Source: Mytilus galloprovincialis
Taxonomy: Eukaryota; Mollusca; Bivalvia; Mytilida; Mytilidae
Reading direction: 5' to 3'
DNA length: 64,000 nt
NCBI RefSeq assembly: GCF_965363235.1
Contig: NC_134848.1
Span: 59,296,181 to 59,360,180 of the forward strand
Below are positions 53,886 to 64,000 of this stretch, in pieces; position 1 is the stretch's first letter; each line of letters starts with the position of its first letter. Position numbers and translations under genes: made by a program. The notes under the pieces were generated by a model. The model was not told the origin of the DNA. It was given only the letters and a program-made list of their open reading frames with translations, and did no database searches.

Positions 53886-54379
53886 CTATTCAGGAACGAT
53901 AATTTCATATTTTACATAACTGAGACCGAAATAACTATAACGTCATACGGCTTCACGTACAGAAATATTTTAAATTGTATATTATGCAATATAATTCACG
54001 GTCAGTCGACTTTTAATTATAATATCATGTTATATCAACGAGTGAAATGATTTTAAAATATCTTTAGATCGCAAATAGTACTCGAAATTGAACGGACCTC
54101 TTTCCACACGGAATTCGAATAATGATAGTTTGTAATCAGATTGACTGCTTATAATGCAAAAGACACATTAATAAACAGATTTTTAAAACGAACAATAGAC
54201 ACTGATCGTTTCTTTATTTCCCAATGTAAATGAAAGGAACAAAAACCAATACATTCCACAAAAAGTAGAGGAGAAATTTAAACATTTCCGGATCTATTTC
54301 TTGCAAAATGACCCCCAGCAAAGACTTGCGTAAGGAAAGATGAACCTCATGACTTGAAAGTCAGGCCTTAAAGCACTGC

Positions 54380-54540
54380 CTTTAAAAATATACCTCATCT
54401 TGATTATTTACAAGATAAGTTTGAAGGGGAATATTATCCTGCTCAAAATGTATCTATTGATGAGTATCGTTCCTTTAAAAGAAAGATTAGGCATCAAACT
54501 ATACTTAAAAGACTAGCCGAACAAATGGGGTATCACAGCT
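54380..54540 (+). pseudogene. piggyBac-type transposase fragment
   Basis: Text PHLDYLQDKFEGEYYPAQ, then NVSIDEYRSFKRKIRHQ, resembles the stretch of piggyBac-family transposases that contains the second catalytic Asp (SxDExxxxFKGR). Only ~55 codons remain, with the following GIK/W region absent. A plain DNA-transposon scrap; family call from one motif. Confidence 0.45.
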
Positions 54541-55480
54541 TTCTTACTTTGTGATTCTCCGACTGCATATTGATTTCGTTTCAGTGAGTTTGAATGATGA
54601 AAGTTTTGTTCCACTGTAATGGGATTGTAAGACAATGATAGCCGGGATAGGTAAGATATATTTTCGCAAAGCAATAGTGGAGATGAGAATGATGATGAAA
54701 AAGATGGATGTAGTTCATCCCTAAGTAAGAAACTGAACGGAATTAAAAACGCAGGGAAAAACAGGCGTTCCATCATGAAGGTGAAACCCAACACCAAATA
54801 CGTGGAAACAAGGGTGGTGGACCTATATCCTTTGAAATGGAAATCTCTGATATGATTGGGCAAGATTTAGAGCTGACAAAACAGTTGTATTTCCCAAAAG
54901 GAAATAACACAATTAGAGGTAAAATTAAACTAACCGAGACATATTTTCAAAATATAGATCTGCAGTCCAATGCAATTAATCACGTTTCTAATTCAAGTTT
55001 CTTATCATAGTCAGACATTTTGTTCAGTTTAAAAGTACAGCAACTTAGAAATAAGAAAGTAAATCGAAGACAATGATGAACATAAATATGCACAACTACA
55101 ACAGGGTTTTAATTATCTCGTCAATCTAATTTATTGAGTGCCAATATACAGTTAATTGCTTCACGTCCAGTGACACTGAAATTACCCATAGTCCTTTAGA
55201 TTCTGAAACGGCCAATCAAAATAATTAAAGAATGTGAACAAAGTGTAGATAATCACACTCAACTGAAACAGTTTTTCCTAGTTATCCGAAAACTCTTAAG
55301 ACGCCAAAAATTAAGAATTCAAAACAAGAGAGACATGAACAACCTAGACATGCTAGAAAATTTAGAGAAAAAGAAACAGTCAAATTTAATGACCCGAAAG
55401 AAACACTTATAATTGGTAGTTCGGTGACTCGCGAAAGCCGTGGTAAAGAAAACTCTTGGGGCAAATACATCTCACATGTG
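54541..55480 (+). pseudogene. Degraded ORF1-like scrap
   Basis: Interrupted coding-like text on the plus strand (Ser/Lys/Asn-rich, then FNDPKETLIIGSSVTRES near 55380-55435). The LIIGSSVTR string resembles the start of an esterase-like domain in ORF1 of some LINEs. Too worn to place. Confidence 0.3.
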
Positions 55481-56885
55481 TGATGCTAATGGAGTCACCC
55501 TCTTTAAATAATTACTTTCTTAGTTACTTCCTTAATTCATACTTTCCAAGAAGTAAATGATCAGAAGTCAATATCTTATATGCTGTTCTGAACCATTTTC
55601 TATACTTAAAATCGCTTCTTACAACAAGACATTTCCCTACTTAATTTAACTTGTGAATTGTTGTTAAACGTAGTTCTATTTTGGAATATTTATTGTTTAT
55701 TCTGGTACCAAATTAATATGACCATTCATTGTTCCTTTAAATAAAGACTACAGTAGTATAGCGCTGTTCGAAAGTCATTAATCGATTGAGAGAAAACAAA
55801 TCCGGGTTCCAAACTAAAACCGAGAGAAACCCATCAATTATAAGAGGAAAACAGAAACTCTGCAGTGCAACAAAAAACAAAAGACAATGCACACACACAG
55901 AAACGAACTATAAGATAACAACTGCCCGTTTCCCTTCCCAAAATGCTGCCTATTACTTGTCCAAAAAAAAATCAAGTCCAGTAAAACCTGTGTCTTCCCA
56001 GAAACCGGAATTGTCTGTTATATCGGTCGATGTAAACACTTGTCCCTAAGTGTGACAAGATGACAAGGGCAGAAGTGACCTTCAAATATATATTCTGCAC
56101 ATTAAACCTGGGACAGTTTGTTTTTTTATTCGGGTCTGTTCTAGCATCGAGTTGATAACTATTACTCTTACTTAATGTTATATCATTTATTTATAAACAA
56201 ATCCACTGTTCTCTCTGTACATAAAATGTCAAAAATATTTTTAATGACGACACGGATTTGATACTGGTCACGTGTAGGATTCCGTATCTCATTTCATGAA
56301 AGTTTCCTTGTGACGCATACGTACAATCATCTTAATTTTCTAAAAAAAAATAAGTGAGCGCACACATGTGTAACAGTAGGTACAGTTCACAATTAATATT
56401 ACATTTCCTGACCATAGATATTACCCAATGCAATTGTCAGTCCAAATATTTTTGTCAACCAATGTCTGAGGTGAATATAATATGTTTGCACCATGATGAT
56501 TATAACAAGATATAATTATTCAATGATTTAGATGTTAAGGTCTAGCAAGTACATAAAATGTTCGTTGTAAGAATTAGGTTGGTTAGAAACTGATGTATTT
56601 ATTGACATGCTTTCTTAAATTGTGCCATCCAGGTGAATGGTTAAAAATATTTTTGTCATTCGTTGTCTTCTTCATAAGATAAAAAATTCTTTATTAATCC
56701 AATTATGGACCCTTGCGGGGTTTAAAATTCATACAATGATTTGTGTTATAACAATGAAATAATAAAATGAAATACACCACAAATACATAAAAAAAAAAAA
56801 ATACAAATATTTTATTGGCACATACTCATTAAACAATAAATGGTTAAGACCTATGGCATTACATATAACTATAATAATTGACATG
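55481..56885. other. Intergenic with one dispersed repeat
   Basis: 55780-55930 carries ACAAATCCGGGTTCCAAACT...GAGAGAAACCCATCA...ACACAGAAACGAACTATAA, a repeat I remember as common in bivalves; the 87-codon open frame there is a by-product. The rest has nothing recognisable. Confidence 0.45.
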
Positions 56886-56888
56886 GTA

Positions 56889-57372
56889 GAATGGTAAACG
56901 GACAGAAAGTCACAGGACATAAAGTCACAAATTTGGTAGGACAAAAAGTCACAAATAATCTGTTGACAGTTGTTTGAATATATGAGAGAAATATCTTGAA
57001 ATATTTACTTTTTTAAACATAAAGTCTTATTAAAGTTTAGGAAATGTGTCATTATACTTGAAACATGAAGATTTATTTAATTCTAATCATGCAAAAGAAA
57101 GATTGCTTGACACCATGAAGCCATTTAAGTGACAAGCCACTTTCACACTTAGTTTTTTGTAACAATTATTTGAACATCTTTGATATTTTTTGATAAATTT
57201 TGTTCACAAAGCTAGTTTATATACAATAGTTCAAGAAAAATACAAAAATATTTTTGTAGAAAAAAGCGTTTTTTATTCAAAGAATATAATCAGAAAAAAT
57301 GAATTGTGACTTTTTGTCCTGTGACTTTTTGTCTGTGACTTTATGTCCTGTGACTTTCTGTCCTACATTCGG
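56889..57372. mobile_element. MITE-like element with iterated GGACAAAAAGTCACA inverted ends, copy 1
   Basis: The left end has GGACAGAAAGTCAC, GGACATAAAGTCAC and GGACAAAAAGTCAC in series; the right end has the inverted GTGACTTTTTGTCC series. The ~330-bp AT-rich interior is non-coding. Confidence 0.7.
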
Positions 57373-58039
57373 TAGAATGAAAGAGAAAGTAACATGGGAG
57401 ACAATCAATTTATGTAAGGATTATTCCCCTTTATTCACTCATACAGGTTCAATCCACAATTTTCTTCATAAGAAAATGCCTGTACCAAGTTAGGAATATG
57501 ACAGTTGTTATCCATTCGTTTGATGTGTTTGAACTTTGGTTTTGCCATTTGATTGGGGACTTTCCTTTTTGAATTTTCCTAGGAGTTCAGTATTTTTTTT
57601 TGTGATTTTACTTTTTAAACAGATATGGTGTTTTGCGCTTCATAAAAATGAAATGCAGCCCCAACTGATTAGATATAAGGGTATTTTTCTGCCATGTACA
57701 CACAGCAACCAATTACTAGATAATTATGTATATAATTATATTTTTTTTACAATTGCAAGAATAAAGGACCTTAGAGATTTGACAGCAGTTTATTAATGCA
57801 TATATTAGCATTTACATACGAAATAGATGAAATATGCATACACATAGATAGAGAAATGTGTATTTAAATTTATTGTTTTTAAAATATATATATGGATAAT
57901 CCCAAAGAGATTAAGCCATTTACAGAATTTGTGGATCTCCATTCAAAACTCTGGATAAGAAAAATACTTAACTTTTTAAGTATATGTTTATCTTCAGTGG
58001 TCATTAACCATAAAAATTTTGATTTGCAGTCTACCGTCA

Positions 58040-58460
58040 GTCTCCAACGGTAAACGGAACGAGATAGGACAAAAAGTCACAAATAATTTGTTGACAATTA
58101 TCTGAATATATAAGAGAAAGATCTCAAAGTATTCTCTTTTTATGACATATAATTTTAGGTAAATTGTGCAAAAGCCTTGAAAATGAAAAGTTGAATTAAA
58201 TTTAATTTCCAAAGGAGTTTTTTTTTTTGACACAATCAAGCCATATATATATAAGTACCAAGCCACTTTGACATTTTGTTGTCATAACAATTATATGATC
58301 ATTGTTGATATTTATTTAATAAATTACAATTACAAAGTTGCTTCAAACATAATATAAGAAAAAACGAAAATAAATGTTTTTAAATTTGGTTTTCTTGTTC
58401 TCAAAACTGAATTGTGACTCTTTGTCACGAGACTTTCTGTCCTACATTCTCTCCAACCCC
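58040..58460. mobile_element. MITE-like element, same family, copy 2 (diverged)
   Basis: Starts TAGGACAAAAAGTCACAAATAATTTGTTGACA, matching the inner left part of copy 1, and ends TGTGACTCTTTGTCACGAGACTTTCTGTCC. Interior related. Older or less complete than copy 1, with fewer end units. Confidence 0.65.
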
Positions 58461-58807
58461 ATGCCGAGAGAGGTATCCATGCGGCCTTGCGGGATGGTAA
58501 AGTAGTTCGGTCAGAATTTGGACAATACAAACTACCCTCAACTCAGAGAGTGCCGAATGAGCAAAGTGAATAAATATCCAGGAAAAATTTTGATAATTAG
58601 TATTTCTTCAAAACTAGTGGCATTTAAACCGACTAGAATTTTTTTTTTTCGAAACCAAAATGAAAGGGGACAAAAAACTACGAGATTCGTGTTAATCGAT
58701 GCATTTGACATTTGTACTTCAAATAAAATATATTTCTGTGGCATGTATTACAAGCATCGTCTGTATATCAGCATTTTAATTGCGTATTTGAATTTAACTT
58801 ATTTTTA

Positions 58808-59080
58808 ACAAAGTACACATGTAAGTGGATAATTTTGTTTGTACGATGGACAACGAAGTGACCTACATTATGCCACCACTCATCTGTTCATTTGTTTTTA
58901 TACACATTGATACCAAAATGGTAATTGGTTCATGTTCTATATGATCATTTCAAATGTGCATGGAACTCGATATCATCAGCTATAATATTCATTACATTTA
59001 TAATTTCAATGCACAGAACCACCAGCAAAACATATTTTTCTCTACAATTATATCTCTTTTATGAACAAGAACTGGACACT
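58808..59080 (+). repeat. Diverged repeat pair, member 1
   Basis: ACAAAGTACACATGTAAGTGGATAATTTTG...GGTAATTGGTTCAT...TCAATGCACAGAACCACCAGCAAAA parallels 62082-62600 in the same order with much divergence. No coding capacity. Confidence 0.5.
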
Positions 59081-60370
59081 TTTAATTTGCAAATCCGCAG
59101 CCGCCTCTCCTTAAAGCGTGTCATGTTTATAACAAAAATGTGCAGAATAACATTGGATTCAATACATTCCTTACTTTGCTGCCGTTATTATAAAATAGAC
59201 TTTGCAATTTGATTTAGAAATAAACATGGGCTTTTCAATATCACATGCACCAGGGCACAATCCAATGGGAACGACCATTATCCCATAGGATATTTTTGAG
59301 TCCAATGCGACAAATAAAATCCACCAATTGGGGAATTGAAATCCTACGGGACAAATTAAAATTCCATGGGTTTCAAATTATAAATATACACTAATGTGTA
59401 TGTTACAATGAGTTCCGTATGGTAGTATTAAAACTGTTTTATATATAATAGTGGGAAGTCAATCAAATATAATCCTTGAACCATGTTAACTGAAATAAAA
59501 TGATCACAGGTTTGAAAATAATTAAAAAAAAATATTGTTTTGAAATCTTTGTCTTGTTTATTTTATTATCAAAAAAATATAATTGAAAAAAATATAATTG
59601 AAAAACATATTTTATATTCTGATTGAATAAACTGTCAAGGCACAGTTTATTTATAGTTTACTCTTTCATGATGTATAATTTGCTTTGTTCTAGTTTCATT
59701 GTAATACACGAATATGCAAGCTATTTGAATTTTATACCATTTGTGGTGTTCATAATATTATGTTCATATTTGCAAATTTAATCAAATAAACCCTTTTCAA
59801 GGTTGTTTTTTTTTTCTTGTTTCAGCTTGTTGTTTACAATTATTTAGTCCACTATATAAGATCGAGTCGAGTAAATAATTAATTCCATCACTAGAATTAT
59901 TCTATTGGATGGAATTATTCAATTATTCCTACAATTCTTAGAGAAAACATTTTTGCAATTTGTTCCTCAAAGATCTTCCTCTGTACATCTTTTGATGGAG
60001 AGATGTAAATGAGTGGACAAAGCAAGTTCATTTCAACAACATAATACAATTTTTTTCCTTCATTTGTCCCTTCTTTCAATTGATATTTATGTTGTTGCAT
60101 TTACACGATAACGTTTTTGTGCATCTATGATAGGACTTTTTTTTCTAGTCATTAATTTGAAATTTCCTATTTCTATTGTAAGAAAAAACACATTTCATTT
60201 CACATTGATAAAAAAAGCTCATAATGTAGAAAAATATCAACTACGAGTTTTCTCTTCAGTATGATGATCACAAAAACCAAGATGTCTGACCTACAAATAC
60301 TCATAACTAGTAAATACTAAATCGAGAGAAATACAGCAGTAAAAAAGGTTATTTTATCATGTGTACGAAC
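59081..60370. other. AT-rich intergenic
   Basis: No gene. 59255-59365 has several TCCTATGGGA/TCCAATGGGA-like words of a short, partly palindromic repeat. Confidence 0.4.
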
Positions 60371-60374
60371 ACTT

Positions 60375-61140
60375 TGAGGTTCGTGTTGCTTATTCTTTAG
60401 TTTTCTATGTTGTGTCTAGTTTTCTATGTTGTGTCATGTGTTCTATTGTTTGTCTGTTTGTCTTCTTTCATTTTTAGCCAGGCGTTGTCAGTTTATTTTT
60501 GATTTATGAGTTTGACTGTCCCTCTAGTATCTTTCGTCCCTCTCTTTGACAAGCTTTCATTTTAATATTATTTCTATGAACTGTAAATTCAGAAATTATT
60601 ACGTGCATTATTGTCTTTCCGAATTCTATATTATAACATTATCAATTTATAGTTAACAACATTTAAACTAAAACACGCAGTTATCCCATTTAAAGTGAAC
60701 AAGTTAAAAGCTCAAACTCCTAGATCGAAAACAATCTGACTGATTGTCGGTTTTTATTTTAATCTTCAATCGATTCAAAAAAGAAAAGACAAACAGGCTA
60801 ATTATAGTGCACAAGTAAGACACAACATAGAACACCAAATACTTATCAGCACGAACTCCACTAAAAACTTGGGGTGATTTCAACTAGATGCTCCGGAAGG
60901 GTAAGCAGATCCTGCTCCACATGTGGCACCCGCCGTAATGCTCAAATATTTACAAACCCTTTAAATAGTCTTAATTCGGTAGGTCATATTCGTGAAAAGA
61001 GAACAGGATTGTAGTTATGACATATCAGATATTATCTGTGAAACGGATATAACGTAGCGGTCAACCAACGCGTGAAGGCGTCCGTAAAATTTTCAAAGGG
61101 TTGGTTTCAACTTCACCATTTGGAACTCTTGGTTTAATTG
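60375..61140. repeat. Dispersed repeat in foldback arrangement
   Basis: 60375-60550 matches 19885-20040 in the same orientation, while 60820-61100 matches about 19540-19905 inverted. The two halves thus face each other across ~270 bp. Possibly two insertions or a rearranged one. Confidence 0.55.
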
Positions 61141-61679
61141 CTTCCTTGCGAACAGCAACCCTATATCAAGGAAATACAAGCATGGGAATATCGTATGAAT
61201 TGAGATATATGTACTCCGTAGTCAGATGCTGCTGGAATCAATGACATACAGCAATAACATAAGACTTTGTAATTTACTTATATATATACTATAAATTGAA
61301 ATGCTAAATCTTTAGTAATGGTTACATATTTGATGCCATAGTAAATGTTAATTGGAATAAAATTCAAATATGGATGACTGAGGATATAGAAATAGGATCA
61401 GTACATATTTTTTTCCGATCGACAATAAAAGATATCATAAAGCCCAACGCCCGCTTGGCTATGCGCAGCCACATCTGGTAGTTTTATCTTAACAGGTAAG
61501 ACGTTAATACTGGTGATACCTGAGGAAACTTTTCCGCATATCTTTCACCTTGTTCACACCAAACATGCAATTTTCCATGTTTCACACAATATGTTATGAA
61601 TTCAAATACATTGTATTTTAATCTACAATCGATTCAAATATCACAATGAAAAACTATCTGCCTTCTTGGTAAAAAGATT

Positions 61680-62045
61680 TGTTTATTGCAAGTGTTGCAG
61701 TATAGACAACAAGCCTGTCCAGAATGTTAATGTCACTTTACAGTACTGAAAGCGATCGTTTCATTTGACTTTTTCTGTTTTTCCTATATCCTTTATGTTG
61801 AGTATTCTATGATCCTTACCAATCCTTAGGTGGACTCTGCCCTTACCTTTGTCACACATAAGCAAGGGTTTTTCTGCATGTTATTGTTTTGTCTCCAGAT
61901 AATGCATTTAAAAGCTATCAAAATAGTTTAATTTATGATTTTAACATGTTTTCTTAATTATAATTACCTCAAGGGTAACTTGGTACTTGCTACTGGGTGT
62001 TAGGCAACCGACAATCAATCAATACTAATTGTCTGTAGCAGCATT
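61680..62045 (-). pseudogene. Diverged third locus of the B-box-like part of the 8.55-kb unit
   Basis: Parallels 2820-3080 and then 3780-3920 of the tandem unit with much divergence. On the minus strand CDKGKGRVHLRIGKDHRILN, then IKDIGKTEKVK, is the same B-box-like text with one zinc-ligand Cys replaced by Gly and a stop soon after. Only one mini-repeat unit is present, so the ~90-bp amplification happened elsewhere. Confidence 0.5.
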
Positions 62046-62081
62046 TAAATCATGAATTTGCTATAATTATTTTGAACAAAG

Positions 62082-62600
62082 TACAAAGTGCAAAGTGGAT
62101 AATCTTTTCTGTACGGTGGGCAACTAAGTGATCCGCATTTAGTCAGAACTCCTTTGTTCTCATTCAAGGGCGATCATCGTCTTCTCATTCTCCTCCATAT
62201 AATTAATGTGTTTGCCTCATTCCACCATGATGCTAACACGGTAATTGGTAAATATTCTGTTTAATCATTTCAAATGTTGACTTCGTCAACAAATTCAGTG
62301 GAATTATGTGGCCGATTACTTGCAAAACGACAAAGAAGCTTACAGAAATAGTTCACATCGTTAACTTCAATGATGATCCTGCCTAATGATTAATTATCAT
62401 CAAAGAACAATTTGGAAAAAAAATCGATAACTAGTTAACTAATATTTTGTAATCTCACCTCAGCCCCATGAAACATTTAAATATGTGGTATGATTGCAAA
62501 TGAGATAACTCTCCGCCAGAGTCCTAACATCTGTAGATGTTTTCAATGCACAAAACCACCACCAAAATATACAAATTATCTCTTTTATGAACAGAAAAAA
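62082..62600 (+). repeat. Diverged repeat pair, member 2
   Basis: Second member of the pair at 58808-59080, longer by an insertion in the middle. Lies directly after the diverged B-box locus. Confidence 0.45.
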
Positions 62601-64000
62601 AAAAATGATCAACAACCGCGTTTGTTGCATTCAACAACATTGTGTAATCTACGAAAGAAGCAATGTCCAGCAGTGTAATCTATGAATAATGACAGTAGAA
62701 ACATAATCGAATGAATACATCACCATGTAAATATGTCAGGTTCTTTTATAAATTTTATAATTCCCAATTATCAACCAATGTATGTGGTTTTCTTTTGCAT
62801 ATTTAGTTGCATATTTAGTCATTGGTACAACCTGGAAGCCATATTTTCTTAAGTTTCATGCAGGTTATTTTTGTACCTCAGATTAATAATTGGGTAAATT
62901 AACATAATGGAGGTTATACCTGTAAACAAATAATAAGTTGTGTGTTTATTGTGATTGACAAAACATTCCTGTGCAATATTTATTTTGTTAGCACTTCTAT
63001 AGTCTTTTATTCCAATATTATTCACTCGTTCGTGTTATGGAACATTTTTTCAAGCAGAGAGTTCAGAGGGCTTGATAATTACACAAAAAAATGTTAATAC
63101 TGAGGAACAATGATATATATTTATGTCACCAAGCATGAGAAACATTATTGGTCTACTTTTTTAATCATGTCTGTTCATATCAATAGAAAATCGGAGTTTT
63201 GTTTATTGTTGTAAAACCAAATACTTCTACGTAGCAAAACATATTATATAAAATGTAATTTGTTTGTTTTACTATAATATAGTTTCACATTACTTTTCAA
63301 ATTATATTGTCCATATCTTGAACTACTAACAGAAATGGTGAAATGTCTTAAAAACTTTCATTTCTACTTTATTTTAAAAGATCTTGGATGTTTTGTATAC
63401 TAACAACTCTCTATCAACCATCAAAAATCAAAATACAAAATTTAGTCCTGGTATCTATGATGAGTTTATTTATATAACTGAAAAGATAAACACTTCAAAT
63501 AATATATGTTGTAATTTAAAGATTTAATTTAAAGAAAACAAAGGTCCTGTTTAAACTTAAATATTCATAAATGATCTAATATTCAATATTATTTTAAATT
63601 AGAAAATACTTTGCAAGTGTAGATAAATTATGTATAATGTTTAATGGCAGATCTTGGGAGCGTTTTGTTGTTGTTGTCATTTGAGTTTGTTAATTGTTGA
63701 GCATATCCTCAATGCAATGCCTTTAGATGTTTTTGTTGTTTTGTAGCGGTCTGATTAATTTATACCCTATATCCCATTGTATTAATAAACTGAAATAGAA
63801 AGTTCGTTGAAATATATTTGGTTTACCATATTGAAAGTCTTGTTGTTATTTACCACCTTTTCCTTCTTAGTCATATATGTATTTAAATTTTCCATTTGAA
63901 CACCAATCTAAAGGTTAAGGCAAAAGAAAAAAATTGACAAACATCCGGCATATACCATTAGAAAATCTCGAAAGTTTGACTGCACAATAAGCTAAAAATT
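62601..64000. other. Right edge, AT-rich
   Basis: No gene. 63433-63475 is an isolated tail of a hammerhead-type repeat (ACAAAATTTAGTCCTGGTATC), identical to 44898-44941 in its core but without the ribozyme. Confidence 0.5.

Noticed and set aside
55786-56049. 87-codon Lys/Thr-rich frame
   Set aside because: It coincides with a common bivalve-type repeat and lacks any domain.

Overview
The window reads as nuclear DNA of a bivalve mollusc, most likely a mussel (Mytilidae). It is AT-rich and gene-poor, has short exons with GT/AG borders, and is packed with dispersed repeats of a bivalve type. There is no bacterial gene organisation. The species call is inference from repeat style and gene families, not from a database match.

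Layout. 0.48-17.88 kb is a direct tandem duplication of an ~8.55-kb unit (two copies and a stub). Each copy holds, on the minus strand, a decayed gene with a P2X7-type cysteine domain and short tandem repeats of a B-box-like fragment. Each copy also has a tRNA-derived SINE and a 1.6-kb element with iterated inverted ends. 18.4-21.1 kb carries the first exon of a THAP zinc-finger gene (minus) and a one-finger C2H2 protein (plus). 21.1-22.6 kb is an array of hammerhead-ribozyme repeats. A Polinton/Maverick, 22,570-43,455, sits inside one of these repeat units. After it come the rest of the interrupted ribozyme unit, a three-exon host gene (44.5-46.0 kb), and then a repeat-rich desert to 64 kb. 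The desert contains nested elements, MITE-like elements, a broken THAP exon, a piggyBac-like scrap and diverged pieces of the 8.55-kb unit.

The Polinton has ~312-bp terminal inverted repeats that are almost identical and a perfect 6-bp target duplication, so it looks young. It carries the expected set: integrase, minor and major capsid proteins, adenain-type protease, packaging ATPase, small conserved proteins and a protein-primed DNA polymerase. It looks nearly whole, with about one or two breaks. Two things are unusual. Its left arm encodes a CARD death-fold domain and PC4-like proteins. Its ~7.5-kb right arm carries two multi-exon genes of host-like build, one for a signal-peptide/single-pass membrane protein and one for a nuclear-type coiled-coil protein. 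Mussel-type repeats lie within and beside their introns, as if genomic host DNA had been captured.

The second notable system is a family of short repeats encoding hammerhead ribozymes. Seven copies of the 44-nt motif, in two subfamilies, show compensatory changes in stem I, a self-complementary stem III that suggests paired (dimeric) action, and a second conserved hairpin. One copy is a clean insertion present in only one of the two 8.55-kb duplicates. Two others lie in sense orientation in the two introns of the 44.5-kb gene.
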